Part shown: piece after piece, positions 1 through 7,601 of the stretch
Position numbering within the stretch: the first letter of the stretch is position 1
How the letters are laid out: each line of letters opens with the position of its first letter
Assembly (NCBI GenBank): GCA_021813505.1
Contig: JAKAKI010000029.1
Span: 1-62,135 of the forward strand
From: a bacterium
GTDB lineage: Bacteria > Zixibacteria > MSB-5A5 > WJJR01
Reading direction: 5' to 3'
Length of the DNA stretch: 62,135 nucleotides
Program-made: the position numbers and the translations under genes
Notes under the pieces: generated by a model
What the model was told of the DNA's origin: nothing
Databases searched by the model: none
Seen by the model: the letters and a program-made list of their open reading frames with translations, nothing else

Positions 1-57
1 CAAGAATCTCAGACCGCCTTGATTTCAGTGTCTCGCCGATTCCCATCACGAATCTGA

Positions 58-74
58 GGTGGGCAAAGCCCACC
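58..74. repeat. short palindrome at the end of glmL
   Basis: A 7-bp inverted repeat (GGTGGGC, loop AAA, GCCCACC) lies directly after the stop codon of the minus-strand glmL gene. It may help end transcription or be one of the many dispersed palindromes of this genome; there is no clear T-run. The remaining bases to the left edge hold nothing recognisable. Confidence 0.4.
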
Positions 75-1928
75 CTACCCTCGCTCCAACGCCGCCTTCG
101 GGTAGATATCCAACTCCAACATCCACTCGCGCAACTTCGCGACCCGCATCTTATCGTCGGTCGGCACCACAAACGGCCGTCCACGGCCATCGAGAATCAC
201 GCCCACCACACCGCCCGAGATCGTGCGTTCGACCTTGGCGCCTTTACCCGCGCCCAAGTCGAATCCGCGCGCCGGCTCGAACACCGCCTTGGCCGTCGCC
301 GGCAGATTCGTCTTCTCGTCGGTGCCCAGAGGAATCAGCTTCATCGTCCCGAACTCAAGCGACCCCTTCTCGACTTTCCCGCCAGGAAGCTCGATTTCGT
401 AGTTCATTACCGAACCCTTACCGGACTTCATCTCTCCAGCAGGTGCGATGCATGTGCCCAAATGAATCAGGCAATCCTTATTGAAGACTTCCGTCGCCGC
501 CAACGGATGCACTTCCGCCAAAACCCCCAACTGCGGCATCATAAAGATCGAATCCACCGCCAGCCTGGTGATCCCCTCCGGCAGGAAAGCATCGATCAGC
601 ATCAGAGCCGCCTGTTGACGGCGTGGCGCGTGCGACAAAACCCCGCCTGACCCGATTAACATGTTCAATGTCATCATGTTAACCAGCGTCGCCCCGGATG
701 TCGACTGCTCGAACGCATCGGCGATCGTCCGCTGTTGCTGCACACCCTTCAGGACGGTCGCAAACGACTTATGTTGAACGAACGCCAGCCGCAATGCCTC
801 TTTGGCGATCGCCTGCTCGAAGATCAGCTCTTCCATCATCTGCGGAATCGTCGTCGGGCGGATCATCTTGTTCTTCACCCGATTGCGCAGGTCGCGCTCG
901 TCCATGTGGAACGGCACCCAGCGCATCACATTCTCAAGTCCCGCTTCCGCAAAGACATTCGAGATCGAATACGACATCCCCAGATTCGCCGAGACCGTCC
1001 GGTTGAAAACATCCTGGAAGACACTGAACACGTCGGTGGTCGCCCCGCCGATATCGACGCCGACCACCTCGATCTTCTCAATTTCGGACACGCGCTTGAT
1101 GATCGATCCCACCGCGCCGGGTGTCGGCATGATCGGCGCATCGCACCACGACATCAGCTTCTTGTATCCCGGCGCCTGCGCCATGACATGCTCCATGAAC
1201 AGGTCATGGATTTTCTCACGGGCGGGGAGAAGGTTCTCGCGTTCCAGGACGGGTCGCAGATTATCGACCACCGTCAGGTCGGTCTTCTCCGCGAGCGTTT
1301 CCTTGACCGGACCGACGGCATCCTTATTGCCGGCAAAGATCACGGGCAGCTTATACCCGGAGCCCAGCCGGGGCTTGGGATCGGCGGCGGAAATCAGCTC
1401 GGCAATCTCGACCACATGCGTGGTCGTGCCGCCATCGACTCCTCCGGACAGGAGAATCATGTCGGGGCGCAACCGGCGAATACGTTCAATCTGCTGATGG
1501 GGCAACCGCTTGTCGTTGGAGGCGATCACGTCCATCACAATCGACCCCGCACCCAACGCCGCGCGCTCGGCCGATTCGGCGGTCATTGAACGCACCACAC
1601 CGGCCACCATCATTTGAAGCCCGCCACCCGCAGAAGATGTGGATATATAGATGTCGGCGCCGACATTGCCGTTGGCCGGGGTAATGATTCTCCCGTTATC
1701 GTCCAACAACTTACGGCCCGCAAGCTCTTCGACTTCCCCAACCGCGTTGAGCACACCGTTGGTGACATCTTCAAAGGGTGCTTCGACCGTCGTGGGCGCT
1801 TCGCCACGGACAATCAGGCGGTATTCGCCATCTCGCTTCTCGATCAGAATCGCCTTGGTCGTGGTCGACCCGCAATCGGTCGCGAGGATGACCTTGATAT
1901 CTTCAGGTTTCATACTCTTCTGGGCCAT
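75..1928 (-). CDS. glmL: GlmL/MutL-family ASKHA protein (glutamate mutase L type)
   Basis: A 617-residue member of the GlmL/MutL family, whose genes usually accompany B12-dependent glutamate or ornithine/lysine mutases and which is thought to act as an ATP-dependent reactivase or chaperone. Two ASKHA-type phosphate motifs are visible: ATDCGSTTTK near residues 16-25, and VVGVDIGGATTDVF in the middle of the protein. The ATG at 1928 was chosen because GAGGAA lies just upstream; a longer frame starting at 1985 adds a Cys-rich stretch without family character. The mutase subunits are not in the window, although they could lie beyond the left edge. Part of its 5' end is duplicated at 3217-3540. The family assignment is firm; the partner enzyme is unknown. 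Confidence 0.88.
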   Translation of the reverse strand: MAQKSMKPEDIKVILATDCGSTTTKAILIEKRDGEYRLIVRGEAPTTVEAPFEDVTNGVLNAVGEVEELAGRKLLDDNGRIITPANGNVGADIYISTSSAGGGLQMMVAGVVRSMTAESAERAALGAGSIVMDVIASNDKRLPHQQIERIRRLRPDMILLSGGVDGGTTTHVVEIAELISAADPKPRLGSGYKLPVIFAGNKDAVGPVKETLAEKTDLTVVDNLRPVLERENLLPAREKIHDLFMEHVMAQAPGYKKLMSWCDAPIMPTPGAVGSIIKRVSEIEKIEVVGVDIGGATTDVFSVFQDVFNRTVSANLGMSYSISNVFAEAGLENVMRWVPFHMDERDLRNRVKNKMIRPTTIPQMMEELIFEQAIAKEALRLAFVQHKSFATVLKGVQQQRTIADAFEQSTSGATLVNMMTLNMLIGSGGVLSHAPRRQQAALMLIDAFLPEGITRLAVDSIFMMPQLGVLAEVHPLAATEVFNKDCLIHLGTCIAPAGEMKSGKGSVMNYEIELPGGKVEKGSLEFGTMKLIPLGTDEKTNLPATAKAVFEPARGFDLGAGKGAKVERTISGGVVGVILDGRGRPFVVPTDDKMRVAKLREWMLELDIYPKAALERG

Positions 1929-2130
1929 GAATTCCTCAGTCTCGATACTGCAATACCAGCAACAGAGCCCGGCACAAGTCGCCACCGGGCGAAAAGCCCT
2001 GCATCATAAGGAACCCTGAGCTGCTTTTCAATGGCTTTCGGCGCCTGCTACGTGTCGTCTCGGTAAGCCCCCGGGGGTCAGGGCCACAATTCCAATGGGT
2101 CACAGGCACCCGGCGCTTCCAAGACGAGAA

Positions 2131-2161
2131 CGCCGCACCGGCTGAGTTGGCCGGTGCGGCG
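2131..2161 (-). terminator. hairpin after the truncated haemoglobin gene
   Basis: A perfect 12-bp stem (CGCCGCACCGGC and its complement) with a 7-nt loop lies just after the stop of the minus-strand haemoglobin gene. In the minus direction it is followed by TTCTCGTCTT, only moderately T-rich. A Rho-independent terminator is likely but not certain. Confidence 0.55.
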
Positions 2162-2193
2162 TGATCGGAGCTCTCCCTGTTCGGAGGGGGCAT

Positions 2194-2715
2194 CTACTTC
2201 TTGGAGTCAGCCCCCACGACAATGTCGCCCTTCGTGCTCTCGACGATACCGATCAGTTCCTTTTGCTCGTGCTCAGGTACCTTGAATGCATCCAGCGTTT
2301 TCTGGAAATCGGCCACCATTGCGGCCCACTCCTTCTGTGTGATGTTCAGATGCTTGTGGGCCTCTTTCATGTTCCTGCCGGTGTACTTCTCTGGCCCACC
2401 GGTCACCTGGCAAACCAGGGAAGTGACGGAGTATTTCAGCCCCGCCTTTGGAACACGAGCGCGCGCCTCCTTGATGGCAGGGTTCGCGTTGAGGACATCA
2501 TTGACCAGAAGCCGCTCGATGAAGTCGTCCACGACCGAAGCGATGGCATAGACACCCCCGAGCCGGTCATAGAGCGATTTCTCCGCCTGTGTCTGCCCGG
2601 TTCCGGACTTAGCTCTGGTTTGATCTTCTCCCCGGACCGGCACTGCAATTGCCGCCACGAGCATCACTGCCAGGGTGATCGCAATGCTTGAGACGAATGA
2701 ACGCTGAGCCACCAT
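2194..2715 (-). CDS. exported group-I-like truncated haemoglobin
   Basis: A 173-residue protein with an N-terminal signal peptide (hydrophobic run at residues 8-25 ending near VRGED) followed by a truncated globin fold. The family start YDRLGG is at residues 49-54, and the proximal haem ligand is most likely His121 in MKEAHKHLNIT. Such globins bind O2, NO or CO and often act in NO detoxification or redox sensing. The ATG at 2715 has a strong GGAGGAG site; the frame could extend to 2808 but that would bury the signal peptide. It is a single gene with its own 3' hairpin. The predicted export is unusual, since most truncated haemoglobins are cytoplasmic. Family assignment is good; function is inferred. 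Confidence 0.85.
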   Translation of the reverse strand: MVAQRSFVSSIAITLAVMLVAAIAVPVRGEDQTRAKSGTGQTQAEKSLYDRLGGVYAIASVVDDFIERLLVNDVLNANPAIKEARARVPKAGLKYSVTSLVCQVTGGPEKYTGRNMKEAHKHLNITQKEWAAMVADFQKTLDAFKVPEHEQKELIGIVESTKGDIVVGADSKK

Positions 2716-3216
2716 CTCACACTCCTCCCTCTGAAAAACCATTAAAATACGCTGACTTGCGGGTCGCCATCCGACCCTATGATCACTGGCCAATAATGAC
2801 AATCTCACCCCTGCCTGACGCCACCAATGGAGTGGATCGGTGACACCGCTACGATCACTCCGTCGAACTGGCCATCGGCTGCAGGGCAGGCACTTGTCCA
2901 GCCAGACTCGGATGCGTGGATTCCAAGACGAGTGCGTAGAGGGGGGGGGTCACATTTGTCGACAGTCGAATCGGGCCGCACCGTTCTCCTTCCGCGAACT
3001 ACGCACCGTCCTGCCAAATTTCCAGAACCTCTTTCGCCGTTCTTAACTGGAGTTGGAATGCTCCTCTGAGCAGGATGATACCATCCTCCTGCCAACCTCC
3101 CCCGGCCCATCTTCGCTGCTCCCGTAAAACGGGACGGGTTTGCTCCTGATTAGATCGTCCGCCGGAATTCAAGAATCAAGCGAAATCTGCTCACAACGGA
3201 AGGTTCTCGTGCTGGG
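2716..3216. other. 500-bp stretch without a gene
   Basis: I see no gene with a ribosome binding site or a recognisable family here. Short open frames on both strands lack support. A run of nine or more G lies near 2940-2950. The left part presumably holds the promoter of the haemoglobin gene, but no clear -35/-10 pair stands out. Confidence 0.5.
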
Positions 3217-3540
3217 GATATATGGATGTCTGTGCCCACCTTGCCATTGTCGGGAGCGATAAGTTTCCCATTATCGTCCAACAACTTACGGCCATCAAGC
3301 TCTTCCACTTCCCCGACCGCGTTGAGCACCCCGTTGGTGACATCTTCAAAGCGCGCTTCGCCACGGACGATCAGGCCGTATTCGCCATGGCTCTGATATC
3401 TTCAGGTTTCATACTCTTCTGGGCCATGAATTCCTCAGTCTCGGTACCGCAATACCAGCAACATAGCCCGGCCCGAGTCGCCACCGGGCGGAAAGCCCTG
3501 CGTCATAGGGAACTTGAGACTGATTTTCAACGGCTTTGTG
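3217..3540 (-). pseudogene. decayed partial copy of the glmL 5' end
   Basis: This segment matches about 1640-2040, the upstream region and first ~95 codons of glmL, with scattered substitutions. Long blocks are shared, such as the stretch around TTATCGTCCAACAACTTACG and the one around the start codon. Two deletions are visible: about 18 bases near 3360, and about 60 bases near 3390. The second removes the codons of the first phosphate-binding motif (ATDCGSTTTK), so the copy cannot make a working protein. The original ribosome binding site and ATG are retained at 3425-3427. It lies in the same orientation as glmL, suggesting tandem duplication followed by decay. Confidence 0.85.
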
Positions 3541-3589
3541 CCAGACGCAGGCTTAAGCGCGGCAACGCACAGCCTTCGTGACAAGAATA

Positions 3590-3619
3590 GGGCCTATCAG
3601 TCCAATAGGTCCTATTGTC
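3590..3619. repeat. short dispersed repeat (GGTCCTATT type)
   Basis: The stretch with CCAATAGGTCCTATTGTCC resembles, in the other orientation, the stretch near 22611-22633 (CATTATAGGACCTATTGA). It follows the stop codon of the transporter gene and may act as a 3' element; no function is evident. Confidence 0.4.
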
Positions 3620-4333
3620 CTATAACCCCAACCACTGAGTCCCCGCCCCACACGCCAGAATCGCAAAGCCCGCCAGCGCATGGCTCCAACGCTCCAGCCG
3701 TCCCATCGAAACCCGGGCGATACCGAAACTGAGGACTGTCACAATCACCGTCATCGTGCCGATGGTCACCACTGCGAACACCGACGACACGAGCAACACA
3801 CCCCACCAACTGTGCTGCGCCGCCGGGACCATGAGCAACGGTATCAATGGTTCACAGGGACCAAAAACAAAGATGGTAAAGAGTATCCAGGGTGTCATGC
3901 TGGGTCTGGCTGGCGAAACGTGCGCATGGGCATGTCCCTCGGCGTGGCCATGCGCATGCTCGTGTGCGGTCCCGTCCAGGTGCGCGTGATGATGCGTGTG
4001 AGGCCGGTTCTTCACGCCGCGTTGGATCCCCCAGACACAGTAGACCAGTCCAAATGCTATCAACCCCCACGCCGCCCACTGGCCCCGCACCGACTCGACC
4101 AAGGTCATGCCCCCAACGGCCCACCCCAAACCCACCCCGAGCAGGCCGATGACCACTGAACTGGCGACATGCCCGACGCCACAGAGCACAGTAATGACCA
4201 GCGTTTTGGTTCGCGACCAGTTCCCGGCCTTGGCCATGGCCACAAACGGGATGTAGTGATCCGGACCTAAGACAGTGTGGATCAGCGCGATGGAAACCGC
4301 GGTCCCGAGCAGAAGTGTGAGTTGCGAGTCCAT
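3620..4333 (-). CDS. NicO/UreH-like membrane metal transporter with His-rich loop
   Basis: A 237-residue polytopic membrane protein with about six hydrophobic segments. The first contains HTVLGPDHYIPF, the H-x5-DH type signature seen in nickel/cobalt transporters and UreH/HupE-like proteins. A second histidine motif (GVGH) follows in helix 2, and FGPCEPLIPLL lies after the loop. Between helices 3 and 4, roughly residues 112-140, is a very His-rich cytoplasmic or periplasmic loop that probably binds metal. It is monocistronic and points away from the rpmH operon. Ni/Co transport or efflux is the best guess; the related TauE and CcdA-like families fit the motifs less well. The substrate cannot be decided from sequence. 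Confidence 0.7.
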   Translation of the reverse strand: MDSQLTLLLGTAVSIALIHTVLGPDHYIPFVAMAKAGNWSRTKTLVITVLCGVGHVASSVVIGLLGVGLGWAVGGMTLVESVRGQWAAWGLIAFGLVYCVWGIQRGVKNRPHTHHHAHLDGTAHEHAHGHAEGHAHAHVSPARPSMTPWILFTIFVFGPCEPLIPLLMVPAAQHSWWGVLLVSSVFAVVTIGTMTVIVTVLSFGIARVSMGRLERWSHALAGFAILACGAGTQWLGL

Positions 4334-4426
4334 TGCTTGTGTGGTCCTTCACCCACCGCAGAGCAATATAATCGTCCCAAGCGGCCCGCAGCGTCATTTT
4401 CACTGGGCACCAATCACCGAAACCGC

Positions 4427-4454
4427 TTGACCTTGGGCCTGAATAAGGTATACT
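4427..4454 (+). promoter_or_regulatory. sigma-70 type promoter of the rpmH operon
   Basis: TTGACC at 4427-4432 and TATACT at 4449-4454 are separated by 16 bases and lie about 28 bases upstream of the rpmH start. This is a near-consensus housekeeping promoter for the rpmH-rnpA-yidD-yidC operon. Confidence 0.7.
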
Positions 4455-4481
4455 GATCGTCTTTGCCGGTGAGGAAAAAAC

Positions 4482-4631
4482 ATGAAAAGAACATTCCAGC
4501 CATCGAATCGCAAGAAACTGGCCGATCACGGATTCCGGGCGCGCATGTCCACCAAGGGTGGACGCAAGGTCCTCAGTCGTCGGCGTGCCCATGGTCGCAA
4601 GCGGCTGACGGTTACGGCCGCCGCAAAGTAG
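4482..4631 (+). CDS. rpmH: 50S ribosomal protein L34
   Basis: A 49-residue, highly basic protein reading [12 protein letters not shown] at the start, then the conserved [20 protein letters not shown] and an RKRL tail. This is the full family signature and normal length of L34, a component of the large ribosomal subunit. GAGG lies just upstream of the ATG. It heads the operon with rnpA 20 bases downstream, the order typical of bacterial origin regions. In most bacteria dnaA would lie next to it on the other side; here it is about 49 kb away. Confidence 0.98.
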   Translation: MKRTFQPSNRKKLADHGFRARMSTKGGRKVLSRRRAHGRKRLTVTAAAK

Positions 4632-4651
4632 ACTTGGCACGTCCGAGTCGA

Positions 4652-5062
4652 ATGGGCTCCTTGCCACACACTCTGCGATTCCCGCGACGAAACCGTCTCA
4701 AAAGCCCCCTCACGATCCGAAGTGTCTCCCGTGACGGGGGCCGTCTTTATGGTGACGGCTTCTCGGTCCATTGGTCCCCGATCTCATACCCGAAATCCGA
4801 CCGGACAACGACCGCGCCGCGCCTCGCATTTGTCGTTTCCCGTCACAGCGGTCGCGCCCACGAGCGCAACCGGATCAAACGCCGGCTGCGCGAAGCAGTC
4901 CGCATCAATCGCGCCGCTTGGCCCCAACCGCCGGGTGGGTTGGACATCGTCTTTCGCGCGATCGGCGCAACCGCGGCCAACAGCGCCTTCGAAAATCTGA
5001 GGCAGGACGTGAAGCGCATCTTTGCACAAATCGGTGAATCAAAGAAGCCGCAACATGAATAA
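4652..5062 (+). CDS. rnpA: ribonuclease P protein component
   Basis: A 136-residue basic protein that binds the RNase P RNA and helps trim the 5' leader of precursor tRNAs. The diagnostic region is RLAFVVSRHSGRAHERNRIK, containing the RNR-type motif, followed by RRLREAVR and a C-terminal RQDVKRIF-like segment. The ATG at 4652 is the first in-frame start after rpmH and gives a normal family length; the open frame continues upstream but overlaps rpmH. Its last codons overlap the start of yidD (ATGAATAA), suggesting translational coupling. Confidence 0.94.
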   Translation: MGSLPHTLRFPRRNRLKSPLTIRSVSRDGGRLYGDGFSVHWSPISYPKSDRTTTAPRLAFVVSRHSGRAHERNRIKRRLREAVRINRAAWPQPPGGLDIVFRAIGATAANSAFENLRQDVKRIFAQIGESKKPQHE

Positions 5063-5810
5063 CTCAATGAAACCACCGGACGTAGGGTGCGTGACTCACG
5101 CACCACACAATGCTCATCCCTTGCCGGAGGCATCCGAGCGTGAGTCACGCACCATTTCACATCTGAGGCAAAGCGCCGCGATTGACGCACAACCCTCTGT
5201 ACACAATACGGCCAGTGCGTCCGAGCGTGACTTGCGCACCACCTCACATCCGGGGCAAAGCGCCGCGATTGACGCACAACCCTCTGTACACAATACGGCC
5301 AGTGCGTCCGAGCGTGACTTGCGCACCACCTCACATCCGGGGCAAAGCGCCGCGATTGACGCACAACCCTGTGTACACAATACGGCCAGTGCGTCCGAGC
5401 GTGACTTGCGCACCATCTCACATCCGAGGCAAAGCGCCGCGATTGACGCACAACCCTGTGTACACAACACGGCCCATACCTCCGAGCGTGGCTTTCGCGC
5501 CACTTCACATCGGGGGCAACGGTGCGTGATTGACGCACGAGCACTTGCAAGCTGTCCGGTCAACACGACCGCGCGTCAATCACGCACCCTACGCCGCATT
5601 ACTGTGGGCATCTTGACCATCGCCATCAGGAGCTACCAGCTCCTGCTCGCGCCGCTTTTGACCGGTGGTTGCCGGCACATTCCCTCCTGCTCGGAATACT
5701 CAATTGAAGCGATGGAACGCCACGGACTGTGGCACGGCCTGCGCCTGACCGCTGCACGAATCTGGCGATGCCGCCCCAAAGGAACATTCGGTTATGATCC
5801 GGTACCCTGA
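5055..5810 (+). CDS. yidD: YidD membrane insertion efficiency factor with an in-frame repeat insertion
   Basis: The C-terminal ~68 residues are a complete YidD: ILTIAIRSYQLLLAPLL, CRHIPSCSEYSIEAMERHG, then RCRPKGTFGYDPV, with the conserved cysteines. YidD is a small membrane-associated protein that assists YidC. Family members are about 70-85 residues, but this frame is 251 because about 170 codons of repeat DNA lie between the first eight codons (ATG at 5055, overlapping the rnpA stop) and the YidD domain. The insert keeps the frame and has no stop codons. Alternatively translation restarts near the GTG at 5604. Domain identity is sure; whether the long form is made is not. Confidence 0.85.
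   Translation: MNNSMKPPDVGCVTHAPHNAHPLPEASERESRTISHLRQSAAIDAQPSVHNTASASERDLRTTSHPGQSAAIDAQPSVHNTASASERDLRTTSHPGQSAAIDAQPCVHNTASASERDLRTISHPRQSAAIDAQPCVHNTAHTSERGFRATSHRGQRCVIDARALASCPVNTTARQSRTLRRITVGILTIAIRSYQLLLAPLLTGGCRHIPSCSEYSIEAMERHGLWHGLRLTAARIWRCRPKGTFGYDPVP
5082..5592 (+). repeat. 87-bp tandem array bounded by inverted GTAGGGTGCGTGA ends inside yidD
   Basis: About five 87-bp units start at 5134, 5221, 5308, 5395 and 5482 (exact 87-base period). Units 2-4 are nearly identical and unit 5 has diverged. The block is bounded by GTAGGGTGCGTGA at about 5083 and its complement TCACGCACCCTAC near 5579, so it looks like an inserted palindromic element whose interior expanded. Because 87 is a multiple of three, unit gain or loss does not shift the yidD frame. 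Several other frames on both strands also stay open through it. Confidence 0.9.
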
Positions 5811-5834
5811 TAACGAAAGCGTGGATGATAGAAT

Positions 5835-7601
5835 ATGAGCGATGAGTCGAAGCCGTTTGATGCCAGGGCACTCCTGGGATTTGCATTACTAATCGGACTG
5901 GTTCTGCTGTTGCCGGTGTACTGGGAATGGATCGGCTTCAAGAAACCTGAGCCCACCGTCCCCGTGGTCACAGACAGTACATTCGCAGTGACACCAGCGG
6001 ACACAGTCCACCGGCCCGCGCCCGGCCCCCAAAAGCTGGCAGCCGCGCCGGCCCCGGTCTCCAGCGACACATCCGGCGGCCCGTTTGTTTGGGATTCAAC
6101 GTGGACCGAGAAATACGTCCACGTCGAAACCGACGTGTACGATGCGCTCTTCTCGACCCGTGGCGCCCGTATCGTACGGCTCGTACTGAAGAATTTCCGT
6201 TACAACGACGAGCCCCGTCACAATCAACCGATTGTCATCTCGGACACGACCGGTGACGCGGGCCTCCGGTTCCATTCGGTACGCGATCTGTTCGACTGGT
6301 CCACCGCACCCTTCACGACCAGTCAGACCGACATGAAGCTGGCGGGAGAGGATTCGACCGTCCTGCGCTTCCAGGCGCGTTCGAGCAAAGGCAATGACAT
6401 CATCATCGCCTATACGATCCACGGCAAGCGCTACGATTTCGACGTGAATGTCTCGGTACCCGAGCCCTGGGCTGACGGCCTCGAGAATGAGTACTACTTC
6501 GGCTGGGATGGCGGCCTCTGGCCGACCGAGCCAGATCCGAGTGAGGATAACAGCTATTTCTCGGCCGACGCGCTGATGGGGAAGGACTTCGAAAAAGTCT
6601 CGAGTTATGACCCCGAGGCACCCCGAAAGAACCTCTCCGGCGTGACCCACTGGGCCGCTGTTCGCACCAAGTACTTCGTCTGCGCGACCGTTCCACGCGG
6701 CCGCGACGCGCAGGGATTTCTGGCCGTCACCGATCAAAGACCGCTGACGTTCAAAGGCAAGACGCTCGAGGTTAAGAAATTCTCGGCGGCGGTGCGCATG
6801 GACCTGCCCGCCGGCACACCGCTCAACGACCGGTTCACCGTCTACATCGGACCGGTGGAATATGGCCTGCTCAAGAGCTACGGCATCGGCCTCGAAGAAA
6901 TGGTGGATCTGGGCTGGCGCTGGCTGATCCGTCCGATCGCCCTCGTCATTCTCTGGCTGTTCACCGCCATGCACGCCGTCATCCCCAACTACGGCGTCTC
7001 GCTCATCATCTTCGCCCTCATCATCAAGGTCCTCTTCCATCCGCTCACGAAGAAGAGCACGATGTCGATGCGGCAGATGCAGGCGCTGCAGCCGCGCATG
7101 GAGAAATTGCGCGAGCGCCACAAGGGCGACGCCCAAAAGCTCAACGTGGAAATGATGAAGCTCTACAAGGAAGCGAAGATCAACCCGCTCTCCGGCTGCC
7201 TGACCCTGCTGCCTCAGATGCCGATCTTCTTTTCCCTGTATCCGGTGTTCCGCTCGACAATTGAACTGCGCGGCGCGCATTTCGTCGGCTGGATCTCCGA
7301 TCTGTCGCAGAAAGATCCCTACTACGTACTGCCGATCATCATGGTCGTCAGCTTCTTCCTGCAGCAAAAGCTATCGACCAAAGATCCCAAGCAGAAGATG
7401 CTCACCTACATCCTGCCTTTGGTATTCGGCTTCTTCTTCAAAGACATGCCGGCAGGACTGACCCTTTACTGGACGGTCTTCAATCTGTTCTCGGTGATCG
7501 AAATGACCTGGCTGATCGGCCATCCGCCGGCTGCCGGCGCCGATGGCGAAGTGGGTTCGGGCGCGATTCTCAAAACAGCCCCGGCCAAGTCGAAGGGGTG
7601 A
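5835..7601 (+). CDS. yidC: membrane protein insertase YidC
   Basis: A 588-residue inner membrane insertase that folds and inserts membrane proteins alone or with SecYEG. It has the Gram-negative layout: an N-terminal transmembrane segment (about residues 12-35), a large periplasmic domain (about 40-365), and a C-terminal catalytic core of five helices beginning HAVIPNYGVSLIIFALIIK. The cytoplasmic hairpin QALQPRMEKLRERHKGD and the LPQMPIFFSLY and PAGLTLYW segments are conserved. It sits between yidD and mnmE in the classical order; its stop overlaps the possible GTG start of mnmE. Confidence 0.97.
   Translation: MSDESKPFDARALLGFALLIGLVLLLPVYWEWIGFKKPEPTVPVVTDSTFAVTPADTVHRPAPGPQKLAAAPAPVSSDTSGGPFVWDSTWTEKYVHVETDVYDALFSTRGARIVRLVLKNFRYNDEPRHNQPIVISDTTGDAGLRFHSVRDLFDWSTAPFTTSQTDMKLAGEDSTVLRFQARSSKGNDIIIAYTIHGKRYDFDVNVSVPEPWADGLENEYYFGWDGGLWPTEPDPSEDNSYFSADALMGKDFEKVSSYDPEAPRKNLSGVTHWAAVRTKYFVCATVPRGRDAQGFLAVTDQRPLTFKGKTLEVKKFSAAVRMDLPAGTPLNDRFTVYIGPVEYGLLKSYGIGLEEMVDLGWRWLIRPIALVILWLFTAMHAVIPNYGVSLIIFALIIKVLFHPLTKKSTMSMRQMQALQPRMEKLRERHKGDAQKLNVEMMKLYKEAKINPLSGCLTLLPQMPIFFSLYPVFRSTIELRGAHFVGWISDLSQKDPYYVLPIIMVVSFFLQQKLSTKDPKQKMLTYILPLVFGFFFKDMPAGLTLYWTVFNLFSVIEMTWLIGHPPAAGADGEVGSGAILKTAPAKSKG

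Noticed and set aside
3222-3581. A plus-strand frame of 119 codons
   Set aside because: It is antisense to the decayed glmL copy and mirrors a shadow frame of the intact gene.
3620-4333. CcdA/DsbD-like thiol transporter
   Set aside because: The paired transmembrane cysteines are absent, while the HTVLGPDH motif and His-rich loop fit metal transport better.
4843-5566. Frames on both strands through the 87-bp array
   Set aside because: The 87-bp period is a multiple of three, so any frame free of stops in one unit stays open. Only the frame leading into YidD has a domain.
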